Assembly: GCA_026707945.1 (NCBI GenBank)
Contig: JAPOVV010000097.1
Coordinates: 43,658-107,657, forward strand
Direction of reading: 5' to 3'
From: Gammaproteobacteria bacterium
GTDB taxonomy: Bacteria; Pseudomonadota; Gammaproteobacteria; Pseudomonadales; Azotimanducaceae
Length of the DNA stretch: 64,000 nucleotides
The notes beneath the pieces are model-generated. The model saw only the letters and a program-made list of their open reading frames with translations. It was not told where the DNA came from and searched no databases. The translations under genes were made by a program, and so were the position numbers. This document shows positions 35,334 through 44,746 of this stretch, piece after piece. Each line of letters starts with the position of its first letter. The stretch's first letter is position 1.

Positions 35334-37154
35334 CTAGTACATCTCTGCGATTAGATCAGCGTATTTCTCGTTCACCACTTTGCGCTTGAGTTTCTGAGTC
35401 GGCGTAAGTTCCTCGTCCTCAGGATCAAGCAACTGGTCAATCAATCGAAATTTCTTAATCGTTTCCACTTGTGCGAAGCGTTCGTTCACTTTCTCGATTT
35501 CCCGTTCCACGAGATCCTGGACTTCACGGGTATGGCACAGGCTCGTGTAATTCGTGAACGGTACGTTGTGTTCCTGCGCGTAATACGTGACGTTTTCGAG
35601 GTCGATCATGACCAAACACGTAAGAAATGGTCGACGATCGCCAACGACCACTGCATCCGTGATGTATGGAGAAAATTTCAGCTGATTTTCGATCTCGCTG
35701 GGGGTAATGTTCTTGCCCCCCGCAGTAATGATGATGTCCTTCATTCGATCGACGATGTATACGAAGCCGTCATCGTCAATTCGTCCCACGTCTCCAGTGT
35801 AGAGCCAATCTTGACGGATGGTGTCTGCCGTCTTTTCAGCCTGCCGCCAGTAGCCTTTAATAATCCCGGGACCGCGAATCAGTATTTCATCGTCCTCACT
35901 GAGCGAGACATCGATCCCAGGCATCGCTTTGCCAACACTACCAACGCGTAACGCTCCAGGAATGTTTGACGTGGCGATTCCTGTGCACTCCGTTTGTCCG
36001 TACAGCTCGTACATCGGGCGACCTAGTGCCCAATACCACTCAATCAGGTCCGGGGCAATAGGCGCCGCAGCGGTCGATAACCATCTGCATTCCTCAATTC
36101 CGAGCAATACGCGAATATTTCGCAATACCCACAGGTTAGCAATCGCGAATAACGCGTTGATATGCCAAGGGACTGCTTGCTCTCGTAGCAGATACTCAGC
36201 GCGTCGTTTACCGATGTTTAGTGCGTATTCGTACAGCACGCGACCGAGCCTTGTCGCTTCCTTTTGCATGATGGAGACTTGAGAAAACTGCTTTTCCCAA
36301 ACTCTAGGCACAGCGAAATGCACCGTTGGTGCGACTTCCTGCTGATCTTTCGCAATCGTTTCCATGTTTTCGACTAGGTGAACGATCGACTTCGAGCGGA
36401 TCACGGCGAACGTATAGAGCATTCGTCCAGCGACGTGCGCAAGTGGCAGAAAACCAAGCTGACGATCGTTTTCCTTCAAGCCTAGCGCATTTTGAATGGT
36501 GTTCGTCATAAACATCATGTTGGCTTGCGTGATCATCGCACCTTTGGGCGGACCGGTCGTACCGGACGTATACGTTAAGATCATCAGATCATCCGGTTGT
36601 GCCTTATCGATTTCTGCTTCCCAAACATCGTCTCCTGTCAACTGTTCGCGTCCGAGTTCAATCAACTCATCGAATGACATGCACATTTCGTCGTCAAGAT
36701 GTCGGAGACCTTCCATGTCGAAGATGATGATCTTCCGTAGCGTGGGAGTCCGGTCGCGTACTTCAAGTACTTTGTCGAGTTGCTCTTCGTCCTCAGCGAA
36801 GTAGAAACGCGTACCACTGTCGCTTATGAGGTATTCGACCTGATTCGGTGCATCCGTCGGATATACGCCGTTACACACGCCGCCAGCACAGATTACGCCA
36901 AGATCAGCGAACATCCACTCCTTGTTGATCTCCGATGCGATCGAACAAACGTCACCTCGCGCTAGTCCGAGCGATTTCAACCCTAGCCCGACAAACTTTG
37001 CGTACTCACCCCAATCAGCCCACGTGTATTCATTCCAAATTCCAAAGTCCTTCTCTCGAATCACAACTTTGCTCTGCAACTCTTTCACGCGTGCCCAGAA
37101 GAGGGCGGCCATCGATTCATGACCTTCAACAATGCTTGAGGTGTTTATCTCCAT
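35334..37154 (-). CDS. AMP-binding acyl-CoA ligase (long-chain FadD15-like)
   Basis: A 606-residue adenylate-forming ligase that activates a carboxylic acid to its CoA thioester. Seen: P-loop TYTSGTTGPPKGAMI, YGQTECTG, LYTGDVGRIDDDG and the C-terminal DRMKDIIITAGGKNI. The ATG at 37154 overlaps the end of livF by 10 bases; a TTG 18 bases earlier is possible. Embedded between the ABC ATPase and binding-protein genes, it likely couples uptake of an acid to its activation. Chain length or aromatic nature cannot be read from sequence. Confidence 0.92.
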   Translation of the reverse strand: MEINTSSIVEGHESMAALFWARVKELQSKVVIREKDFGIWNEYTWADWGEYAKFVGLGLKSLGLARGDVCSIASEINKEWMFADLGVICAGGVCNGVYPTDAPNQVEYLISDSGTRFYFAEDEEQLDKVLEVRDRTPTLRKIIIFDMEGLRHLDDEMCMSFDELIELGREQLTGDDVWEAEIDKAQPDDLMILTYTSGTTGPPKGAMITQANMMFMTNTIQNALGLKENDRQLGFLPLAHVAGRMLYTFAVIRSKSIVHLVENMETIAKDQQEVAPTVHFAVPRVWEKQFSQVSIMQKEATRLGRVLYEYALNIGKRRAEYLLREQAVPWHINALFAIANLWVLRNIRVLLGIEECRWLSTAAAPIAPDLIEWYWALGRPMYELYGQTECTGIATSNIPGALRVGSVGKAMPGIDVSLSEDDEILIRGPGIIKGYWRQAEKTADTIRQDWLYTGDVGRIDDDGFVYIVDRMKDIIITAGGKNITPSEIENQLKFSPYITDAVVVGDRRPFLTCLVMIDLENVTYYAQEHNVPFTNYTSLCHTREVQDLVEREIEKVNERFAQVETIKKFRLIDQLLDPEDEELTPTQKLKRKVVNEKYADLIAEMY

Positions 37155-37909
37155 GTCTTTCGCTTTTTCCAACGTCGTCGGCCTCGTACACCACCGGCTT
37201 TCATACCTAGGTAAAACTCTTGCACATCGGTTGATTGAGCCAGTCGTTCGGTCGAATCTTCCATGACGACTCTACCTGATTCCATGATATAGCCGTACCG
37301 AGCAATCCCCAACGCCATCTTCGCGTTTTGCTCTACGAGTAATACAGTAACCCCTCGTTCCTCGTTGAGCCGAACAACAATTTCTGCAATCTCATGTACG
37401 AGTCGAGGCGATAACCCTAGCGATGGTTCGTCGAGCAACATCACTTTCGGTCGAAGCATCAGCGCCCTACCGATGGCTAGCATCTGTTGTTGTCCGCCGG
37501 ACAAGAATCCAGCCGCTAGTTTTCGGTGCTCATGCAACTGGGGGAAATACCCATACACCGTTTCAAGATCGTCGGTCAGACCCGTACTACGTTGCGTGTA
37601 CGCTCCCATGCGTAGGTTCTCTTCCGTACTCAAGAACGGGAAGACCTCTCTACCCTCGGGTACGTGGGCTACACCACGCCGCGCGATGATGTCAGGTTCC
37701 TTCGCCGTGACGTCTTGCCCCTCGAACGAAACCGAACCTTTCTGTGGCTCTAATGCACCGGAAATCGTTTTCAACACAGTGGTCTTTCCCGCACCGTTGG
37801 CACCTAGCAAGGTAACGATGCTCCCTTCTTCTACATCGATCGATACGCCGCGAATGGCCATGATCGGGCCGTAGTAAGACTCGACGTTTCGTACTTCTAG
37901 CATCGCCAC
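37145..37909 (-). CDS. livF: Branched-chain-type ABC transporter ATPase LivF
   Basis: A 254-residue ABC ATPase of the LivF group. Walker A is GANGAGKTT, signature LSGGQQQML and Walker B VMLLDEPSLGL. It pairs with LivG to drive import through LivHM. The last 18 residues are a basic tail (RGRRRWKKRKTWR), not usual in LivF and partly overlapping the next gene's start. Neighbours show the fixed order livH-livM-livG-livF-ligase-binding protein. Confidence 0.93.
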   Translation of the reverse strand: MAMLEVRNVESYYGPIMAIRGVSIDVEEGSIVTLLGANGAGKTTVLKTISGALEPQKGSVSFEGQDVTAKEPDIIARRGVAHVPEGREVFPFLSTEENLRMGAYTQRSTGLTDDLETVYGYFPQLHEHRKLAAGFLSGGQQQMLAIGRALMLRPKVMLLDEPSLGLSPRLVHEIAEIVVRLNEERGVTVLLVEQNAKMALGIARYGYIMESGRVVMEDSTERLAQSTDVQEFYLGMKAGGVRGRRRWKKRKTWR

Positions 37910-37912
37910 GGT

Positions 37913-38671
37913 TTATTCGCCTAAATAAGCGCTAATGACATCAGGGTGCTCCCGCACTTCGTCAGGAGTACCGATCGTCAACAATTCGCCGTCGGACAAA
38001 GCCATGACCCGACCAGAGACCTGACCGAGTAGATTCATGTCATGTTCGACCATGATGATCGTCACACCCAATTCTTCATTGATATCTTCTATCCAGAACG
38101 AGAGATCCTCCGTCTCTTCGGGATTGAGACCAGAAGACGGTTCGTCTAACAAAAGCAATTGGGGTTCGAGACACAATGCGCGCCCTAGCTCGACAATCTT
38201 CCGAGCTCCGAATGGCAGGGCGTCAATCCGCTGCTCTCGATAGCTTTGCAAATGAAGTAAATCGATGATGTCTTCGACGGTTTCACGAAATTTCAACTCT
38301 TGTCGACGTACTTTGGGAAAGAAGAACATCTCCGACAAGAAACTGGTGCGTCTGTGCGTGTGATGTGCGGTAAGAAGATTCTGGAGCACAGTTTCGTTCT
38401 CGAACAATTCTGTGTTTTGAAATGTTCTGGCGACGCCTCGCGCAGCGACCTCGTGCGGAGGAATATTGCTGATACGTTCGCCATTCAAAAACAAATCACC
38501 TTGATCTAGATCGTAAAACCGGCTGATCAAGTTAAAGACAGTTGTCTTACCAGCACCATTCGGTCCCATGATGCTGAAGATTTCGCCTTTTTCAACGGCG
38601 AACGAGACGTCGTGAATGGCACGTACGCCGCCGAAGCTAACGCCGATTTCTTTCGCCTCAAAAACGCTCAA
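37913..38671 (-). CDS. livG: Branched-chain-type ABC transporter ATPase LivG
   Basis: A 252-residue ABC ATPase of the LivG group. Walker A is GPNGAGKTT, the signature region LPFGARKIVELGRAL (LSYG-like) and Walker B LLLLDEPSSGLNPEE. A longer frame exists upstream, but it would overlap livM by 100 bases; a TTG start that overlaps the livM stop (TTGA) gives the normal length and begins LSVFEAKEIGVSFGG, the true domain start. Confidence 0.92.
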   Translation of the reverse strand: MSVFEAKEIGVSFGGVRAIHDVSFAVEKGEIFSIMGPNGAGKTTVFNLISRFYDLDQGDLFLNGERISNIPPHEVAARGVARTFQNTELFENETVLQNLLTAHHTHRRTSFLSEMFFFPKVRRQELKFRETVEDIIDLLHLQSYREQRIDALPFGARKIVELGRALCLEPQLLLLDEPSSGLNPEETEDLSFWIEDINEELGVTIIMVEHDMNLLGQVSGRVMALSDGELLTIGTPDEVREHPDVISAYLGE

Positions 38672-39744
38672 TGCACCCGCTCCGTACGAAGATAAGACTT
38701 CTGACGTTTGAACGTCGATTTGCGGTACAAAGGAAACTGCGTGAAATATGCACGGATTTTGACCCACCGACCGTAAAGTCCAAGCGGTTCATACATCAGG
38801 AAGAAAAGTAGGATCGCCCCGAACACCAACGGTTCCAATCCTCGTCGATATGCAAGCCATGACGGTAGGAAATCACGCACTATTGCAATGACCTGGGGCA
38901 ATATGGAAATGAACATCGCACCAAAAACGATTCCATGCACGGAACCTAATCCACCCACCACCACCAGCATAAGCAGCTTGATCGATAGAAAGATCGTGAA
39001 GTTCTCAGGAAACAGCATCCCGATTTTGTGGGAATAAAGTGCACCCGCCAAGCCCGTGAAAGCCGCGGATAGCGTGAATGCAAGCGTTTTTGTTTGGACG
39101 AGATTGACACCCATCGCCTGCGCTGAGATCTCTGAGTCTCGCACCGCTACCATCGCACGCCCAGTAGGCGACCTCAATAGGTTCATTACTAGTAGCATGA
39201 CTACGACAACGATGACCAAACAAAGGAAATAGAAAACGAGATCGGAACCGAAATCCACGCCAAACATCACGGGTTCAGGCACGATAAAGCCGCGATGGCC
39301 ACCGGTCACTGGACGCCATGCGCTAATTACCTTTTCGATAATGAACGCGAACGAAATCGTTGCTACGGCTAAGTAGATCCCGGTCATCCTTAGCGCCGCA
39401 ACACCAATGATCGCGCCCAGGAACCCTGATATCAATGCTGCCATTAGCAACGACGGCAGGAACGGGACGCCTAGTTTGAACAGTACCGCATGGGCATACG
39501 CACCGATTGCCATAAACGCGGCATGACCCATGCTCACAAGACCCGTGTACCCAATGAGAAGCATCAGGCCAGCACCTGCGATGACCCAAATAAACAGGTA
39601 CGTGAGTTCGCCGATGTAGAAATTCTCGAGAAAGAACGGTGCGAGTATCAGCGCCGCAATCAGTAATCCGTACCAGAAACGTTGTCCGTTGTGAAGGAAC
39701 AGATTAATGTCCTGCGCGTAGTTGGTTTTTAGGACAAATCGCAT
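38668..39744 (-). CDS. livM: Branched-chain-type ABC transporter permease LivM
   Basis: A 358-residue inner-membrane permease with about ten hydrophobic spans. The family motif region YTGLVSMGHAAFMAIGAYAHA and the loop GLGSVHGIVFGAMF are typical of LivM. It forms the translocation channel with LivH. Start overlaps the livH stop (TGATG). The C-terminal extension runs about 35 residues beyond the last membrane segment and is basic. Confidence 0.93.
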   Translation of the reverse strand: MRFVLKTNYAQDINLFLHNGQRFWYGLLIAALILAPFFLENFYIGELTYLFIWVIAGAGLMLLIGYTGLVSMGHAAFMAIGAYAHAVLFKLGVPFLPSLLMAALISGFLGAIIGVAALRMTGIYLAVATISFAFIIEKVISAWRPVTGGHRGFIVPEPVMFGVDFGSDLVFYFLCLVIVVVVMLLVMNLLRSPTGRAMVAVRDSEISAQAMGVNLVQTKTLAFTLSAAFTGLAGALYSHKIGMLFPENFTIFLSIKLLMLVVVGGLGSVHGIVFGAMFISILPQVIAIVRDFLPSWLAYRRGLEPLVFGAILLFFLMYEPLGLYGRWVKIRAYFTQFPLYRKSTFKRQKSYLRTERVH

Positions 39745-40634
39745 CAGACTTTCTTACGCTGTATCGTGGCGATCAAGCCTTGTGGGCGAACGAACAGCAT
39801 GAGCAATAGTAGGACATAAACTGACGTTTCGCCGTATGCACCTTCAAACGCATATCCCACGAACTGCTCCACAATGCCAATACAGATTCCGCCAATGAGT
39901 GCACCAGAAAGATTCCCGAATCCACCTACGATCGCCGCCACGAACGCCTTAATCCCAACGACGAACCCAATACCTGGATAGATAAGCTGCAAAGGCGCTA
40001 CCAAGAGCGCAGCAACTGCAGCGATCGCTGTTGAAAGGCACCAGGTTATAGCAACAACGCCTTTAACTGGAATGCCGACGTATGCAGCAGCTAGCTGGTT
40101 CTGCGATGCGGCTTGCATGGCAACGCCGAATCGCGTGAATCGTAAAAAGACATAAAGTCCTAAGCACAGTACGATCGTACATCCGACAACGACCAATTGT
40201 TCGTAATCGAGCGATACTTCACCTAATATCAGCGGATCGACGGAATACGGGGTATCAAATTCCTTTTCGTCGTGACCCCAGATCATCCCGGCGACAGCAC
40301 GCAGCACGAATCCCAAGCCAATCGTGAGCATAAGGACGGCGAATGGCGGCTCGCCGATCATCGGTCGGATAATCGTTCGCTCTAAGAGCAAACCAAACAT
40401 CGCCATCACGAATATCGTGAGAATCACCACAGGGATGTAACTTAAACCGTAGGTACTCGCGAGGGTGAAGGCGATAAATGCACCCCACATCATGATGTCA
40501 CCTTGAGCAAAGTTGACCATTTCAGTCGCTTTGTAGATCAGCACGAACCCTAGGGCGACGAGGCCATAGAGGCAGCCGTGCGAAATACCAGTGACAAGAA
40601 GCTGGACGAATGTGCCCAGGCTGATGAAATCCAA
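39744..40634 (-). CDS. livH: Branched-chain-type ABC transporter permease LivH
   Basis: A 296-residue inner-membrane permease. MVNFAQGDIMMWGAFIA is the family's N-terminal signature and AIVGGFGNLSGALIGGICIG the conserved cytoplasmic-loop block. About eight spans are seen. First transporter gene of the operon, 104 bases after an enoyl-CoA hydratase gene on the same strand, so the hydratase may be co-transcribed. Confidence 0.93.
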   Translation of the reverse strand: MDFISLGTFVQLLVTGISHGCLYGLVALGFVLIYKATEMVNFAQGDIMMWGAFIAFTLASTYGLSYIPVVILTIFVMAMFGLLLERTIIRPMIGEPPFAVLMLTIGLGFVLRAVAGMIWGHDEKEFDTPYSVDPLILGEVSLDYEQLVVVGCTIVLCLGLYVFLRFTRFGVAMQAASQNQLAAAYVGIPVKGVVAITWCLSTAIAAVAALLVAPLQLIYPGIGFVVGIKAFVAAIVGGFGNLSGALIGGICIGIVEQFVGYAFEGAYGETSVYVLLLLMLFVRPQGLIATIQRKKV

Positions 40635-40738
40635 AGAAGGACTCTCTATTACGAGATCAATTAAGCGCCGCGAGCGGCGTGGGAATTATCGACCTCACGC
40701 AGAAAAAAACACGGAATTCGACATCGATTCGGGTAGCA

Positions 40739-41650
40739 CTAGTCAAGTGGTTTCAGGTTTCCGTCTTCATCACGTAGCTCGGGTCCATTTACACGGACGC
40801 GCCCATCACCGAATTTGCTATCGCGATTGCGCAACGTATCGCGTAAACCAATGTCTGCGACAGACTTTCGGAACCCCCCTGCAGCCTGCGTGTTGTGCCC
40901 TCGGACGTCGTTTTCACTTGCCATACGCTGAAGTGTTCGAGCCCCCATCAATTCAAGCGCCATGTTGATGATCCGCTTGTTCGTCGAGAGGAGGTCCGGA
41001 TCAATGAGCGCTAACCGGTCCGCTAACTGCTCGACCTCGTTTTCGAGATGTTCGCTTGGTACCGCTTTCATGACGAGTCCGATTTGTTGCGCCTCTTTAC
41101 CAGTAATGTAGTCACCCGTGAGATTTAGGCGTTTTGCCCACTGCGGTCCAACGTGATAAATCCACATGTTGTTTGGTAGCGCGCCTAGATCCCGCGCGGG
41201 AGGGAACCCGATAAGGGTATCGTCTGCTGCGATGATCATGTCACACATGAGCGCTATATCGGTTCCACCGGCGAGACAATAGCCATGCAACTGCGCGATA
41301 ACCGGTTTGTGCATATCGAAGATCGCCATGCGATATCGTTGACCGCGTTCGAGCTGCCATGCGTCATCGTCAATACTTCTACCGCCACGATATTCGTTTT
41401 CATCGGACTGAATCCTTGATACGGGGATGTTGCCATCCGCCCCGGTAAGGTCGTAACCTGCTGAAAAGGCACGTCCCGCGCCTCGCAAAATCACGCAATG
41501 CACAGCTCTGTTGTTGTCCGCTTCCCATAGGGCTTCATTGAGTTCTGACTGCAACTTTAGTGTGAGTGCATTTAGCTTCTCAGGTCGATTGAGGGTAATA
41601 CGGGCGCGACCATCTTCAACTTCGTACAGAATGCTGTCAAATTCGCTCAT
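40739..41650 (-). CDS. Enoyl-CoA hydratase/isomerase family protein
   Basis: A 303-residue crotonase-fold enzyme. Oxyanion-hole blocks are GAGRAFSAGYDL and YCLAGGTDIALMCDMI; the N-terminus ARITLNRPEKLNALT is standard. It precedes the livHMGF-ligase-binding protein block on the same strand, which suggests that the imported and CoA-activated acid is a substrate further down its pathway. Paralogue of the hydratase at 27802. The exact reaction is not determinable. Confidence 0.92.
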   Translation of the reverse strand: MSEFDSILYEVEDGRARITLNRPEKLNALTLKLQSELNEALWEADNNRAVHCVILRGAGRAFSAGYDLTGADGNIPVSRIQSDENEYRGGRSIDDDAWQLERGQRYRMAIFDMHKPVIAQLHGYCLAGGTDIALMCDMIIAADDTLIGFPPARDLGALPNNMWIYHVGPQWAKRLNLTGDYITGKEAQQIGLVMKAVPSEHLENEVEQLADRLALIDPDLLSTNKRIINMALELMGARTLQRMASENDVRGHNTQAAGGFRKSVADIGLRDTLRNRDSKFGDGRVRVNGPELRDEDGNLKPLD

Positions 41651-41867
41651 AGTAAGGGCTCAATACTGATCGAATCCTCGATTTTATTAGCACGAGTCCT
41701 AGCTCATATTCGGGTTAGTAGTCACTCCAAGGAATTAATACGGACTGGGGAACGGCGAACCTACTCCATCCTCAACACAGCGTATGGTCAGAGCGACTGA
41801 CTTTCACCGACATTCCATTGTTCCTCCGCTAAACTAGCACGTTAGGAAATTAAGACGGTTGCGAAGC

Positions 41868-42698
41868 ATGACTGCATCTATTAGATTGAGTATCGCCTCT
41901 GTACTGCTATTCGGCATCTACACTATCGGCGATGAAGGTGACCACGACGCTTCCGCTGGACACACGCATGACTCTAAAAACGAGAATTTGTGAGTTGAGT
42001 TAGGACCCCAAACTCCACGTGACATCAGTGATCGGCACGGACAGAATACTGAGTCATTCGCGCTTGCGCCGCCCTCAGATGAGATGAACCTTTGCAAAAT
42101 CCATACACATACAAATGCCGAACAAAAGGGGCTAGGCTTCAGCGTTTTTGTGGGTGAGACTGAAGATGGTGGTTATGCATGCAATGAGTCCGCCGATCTC
42201 ACTGAAGAAGAACTGAGTCCTTCGGAAGGTGCGTATCAGGGGGTAGAACCCGGCGATACGATCGAAGTTCACTGGGTTCACACGTCGTGTGAAGCGACGC
42301 CAGGTGAAGGTCTAGGAGCTTGCGCACCAGAATCTTGCGCAGATCCCCTACTACGCGTAGAAACCCAAGTGTTCCTCGTCGTTAATGATCCGAGCGCTGG
42401 CGATTTCAACCAGATGACTTACGACGGCAACATTGTTAATGGTCTGCACCATGCTAAATCGATCCCGTCCTCCACTGGCAAACCTGTGCTATTCCGAGGT
42501 TCGACGACAGGTCCCTCGTACGATCAGTACAACTGTTCAAAAGCAAGGGTAACTTGGAACGTACGGCCACAGTGCACGAAGCTGGACATCAATTCGTTGC
42601 ATCGTTGGGCGGAGAACCGTAACGTGTTTAATGAGGTTTCTTCGCATGGAGTGAGACAGTTGGTAACTGCAGCCGAATTGCTCGCTCCTATTGATTAA
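41868..42698 (+). CDS. Delta-class carbonic anhydrase interrupted by an in-frame TGA
   Basis: One continuous frame of 277 codons, broken only by TGA at codon 42. Upstream of it: a signal peptide (MTASIRLSIASVLLFGIYTIG) and a His/Asp-rich stretch with GHTHDSKNEN, as in exported delta carbonic anhydrases. Downstream: GPQTPRDI, then LAPPSDEMNLCKIHTHTNAEQKG (Zn-ligand HxH), EVHWVHTSC, SCADPLLRVETQVFLVVND, DGNIVNGLHHAK, STTGPSYDQYNCS, VRPQCTKLDINSL and HGVRQLVT, all recognisable blocks of that class. The first ATG after the TGA (42084) would lose the conserved GPQTPRDI and the signal peptide. Possible meanings are a selenocysteine, readthrough, a nonsense mutation, or a sequencing error. The enzyme hydrates CO2 in the periplasm. 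The gene precedes a cytochrome c dehydrogenase. Confidence 0.85.
41991..41993 (+). other. In-frame TGA codon inside the delta carbonic anhydrase
   Basis: TGA separates the signal/His-rich region from the domain start VELGPQTPRDI. It is one base from TGC, TGT and TGG. From memory, bacterial members often carry a Cys about four residues before GPQTPRDI, which is exactly this position, but I could not align to verify. A short hairpin begins within 6 bases after it (GAGTT with AACTC plus GG/CC), but its loop lacks the G/U pattern of known bacterial SECIS elements. Confidence 0.7.
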
Positions 42699-42787
42699 GT
42701 CACTACGAGTCCATACTCGTGAGCGGACACATCGACTGAGATTTCTTATTGTGAAGAGCTACAAAACAATCACCACGTTCTAATACG

Positions 42788-44632
42788 ATGATCCAGTTTT
42801 TGCTGTCGCATCAGCGACATACCGTCAAGGCATTTCTGCTCTTTTGCCTGTTTTATTCACTGTACGTTTTTGGTAGCGGTGAGGAGATCTACAAAGAAAA
42901 GTGCGCCTTGTGTCACGAAAAGCCCACAGACCCTAAAGTACCTCATCGGGGTACGATGGCTAAGTACTTTCAATCTAGGGTTCTGGACACGCTCACCGTG
43001 GGACGCATGGCGCCGTTCGTGCAAGGACTCAGTGAGGACGAGGTTCAAAAGGTCGTCGAGTATGTCACTAAACGGGTGCCGGACCCAGATGAAGCAGGGA
43101 AACTTCTACGTTGCAGCGATGAGACTGTATCAGGTGAACCTTTAATTGCGCACTGGGGTGTCGACGAGCACAACACGCGATATCAACCGAATAGCACGAT
43201 CGATGCATCAAATGTTGGTTCATTGAAACTGAAGTGGGCGTTCGATGTACCTGAAAGTCGCACGATGCGCGGATACCCGGCTGTTTCAACCGACACGATC
43301 TTTCTTCCGAACACGACCGGCAAGCTATACGCGATTAGCCGAGAAACAGGCTGTGTCAAGTGGTTCTTTGATGCGGAGGCTGAGATACGGACAGCCGCTC
43401 ACTTGTTCGATATCGACGAAACACCGGTTGTATCGGTCGGATTGTCCTCAAATGAACTCGTGGTCGTCAACGCCATCGACGGTGCTTTGGTTCACCGTGA
43501 AAACGTCGCGATATTCCAGCAATCCATGCTCACAGGATCGCAACGTGCATTCGGCGGCGATCTATATATCCCTCTCTCCGCGATGGATGTCGCGCTCGCC
43601 ATGAACCCAATGTACCCGTGTTGTGTGTCACACGGCGGAGTACATGCGATGAGTCTCGCGGATTGGTCCATTCGCTGGACGGCTCATACCACCGAAGATG
43701 CCAAACCTACGTATGAGAACGAGCTCGGCGTGCAAATGCAAGGACCTTCGGGCGCTCCGGTGTGGACAACGCCCGCCATCGACGAGAAGCGCAACCAGCT
43801 ATATATTGGGACCGGGGAGAACACGTCGTCACCTGCGACGCACACCTCAGACGCGATCATCGCGTACGATTTGGCAACAGGCGCGGAAAAATGGATCTTC
43901 CAAGGCACCGAGAACGACGCGTTCAACATGGCATGCGGTCGGCGGATGGGACCGAATTGTCCTAAGGAACGTGGACCCGATTTTGATTTTGGTGCATCAC
44001 CGATCCTGACGACCACATCGAAAGGTGTTGATCTCGTACTAGCGGGTCAGAAATCAGGAGATGTATGGGCACTAAACCCGGACAACGGCGAGCTCGTTTG
44101 GCACCGCAGGCTGTCACCTGGATCTGCGCTTGGTGGCGTTCATTGGGGTATGACGGTTATTGGAGACGTTGTTGTCGTTCCAATCGCTGACCCAGAATTT
44201 GTCGAAGGTGCAAACCCCGGCGTATTCGCACTAGACACCAATACGGGCGAGATTGTCTGGTCACACAAGGCATCGCGCGGGTGCGAGTTCAGCGGTTTTC
44301 GACGAGCTTTGACTCTTTCCGCTTGGCCTAGTTGCCCGTGGCAATACGCGTTTTCAGCTGCGCCCGCCTCAGCAAACGATGTTGCGTTCGCTGGTTCGCT
44401 AGATGGTCGGGTCTTCGCGTTCAGCGTAGCCGATGGTGAAATCCTTTGGACGTACGACACGAAGCAGGAATTTGAAGGCACCAACGGTACTGAAGCTCGT
44501 GGTGGTGCGATTGACAATCCCGGAATAGCGGTCGCGGGTAATCAGGTTATGGTGCTATCGGGTTACGATATGTTCGGACAGATGCCAGGAAACGTCCTCC
44601 TGATGTTTGAGATATCAACATCAGCCATGTAA
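42788..44632 (+). CDS. Periplasmic cytochrome c/PQQ-type beta-propeller dehydrogenase
   Basis: A 614-residue exported protein. A signal peptide (residues 1-29) is followed by a c-type haem domain with C39-A-L-C-H43 and a likely axial Met in VGRMAPFVQGL, then an eight-bladed propeller from about residue 100, with repeated tryptophan-docking segments such as GSLKLKWAFDVP, GELVWHRRL, GEIVWSHKA and GEILWTYDT. The layout matches polyvinyl-alcohol/alcohol dehydrogenases of the quinohaemoprotein group, with the haem at the N-terminus. It would oxidise an alcohol in the periplasm with PQQ. PQQ use is inferred from fold. The substrate is unknown. Confidence 0.87.
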   Translation: MIQFLLSHQRHTVKAFLLFCLFYSLYVFGSGEEIYKEKCALCHEKPTDPKVPHRGTMAKYFQSRVLDTLTVGRMAPFVQGLSEDEVQKVVEYVTKRVPDPDEAGKLLRCSDETVSGEPLIAHWGVDEHNTRYQPNSTIDASNVGSLKLKWAFDVPESRTMRGYPAVSTDTIFLPNTTGKLYAISRETGCVKWFFDAEAEIRTAAHLFDIDETPVVSVGLSSNELVVVNAIDGALVHRENVAIFQQSMLTGSQRAFGGDLYIPLSAMDVALAMNPMYPCCVSHGGVHAMSLADWSIRWTAHTTEDAKPTYENELGVQMQGPSGAPVWTTPAIDEKRNQLYIGTGENTSSPATHTSDAIIAYDLATGAEKWIFQGTENDAFNMACGRRMGPNCPKERGPDFDFGASPILTTTSKGVDLVLAGQKSGDVWALNPDNGELVWHRRLSPGSALGGVHWGMTVIGDVVVVPIADPEFVEGANPGVFALDTNTGEIVWSHKASRGCEFSGFRRALTLSAWPSCPWQYAFSAAPASANDVAFAGSLDGRVFAFSVADGEILWTYDTKQEFEGTNGTEARGGAIDNPGIAVAGNQVMVLSGYDMFGQMPGNVLLMFEISTSAM

Positions 44633-44746
44633 AGCAAAAAAGTAGATTTGTTTCAAGACTGAAATATAACCGAAAAGTACTTCAATCAGTTTGTCACAAT
44701 TTCTCGTATTTCGTCGAATCCTCGCCGGGCTGCGAAAAATTGCTTT

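Noticed and set aside
38672..38767. N-terminal extension of livG
   Set aside because: It would overlap livM by 100 bases and adds non-homologous residues; a TTG in TTGA overlap gives the normal length.
41994..42012. Hairpin after the TGA as a bacterial SECIS element
   Set aside because: Pairing GAGTT/AACTC with an A-A mismatch is weak, and the loop does not show the G/U features of known bacterial SECIS; it is noted but not claimed.
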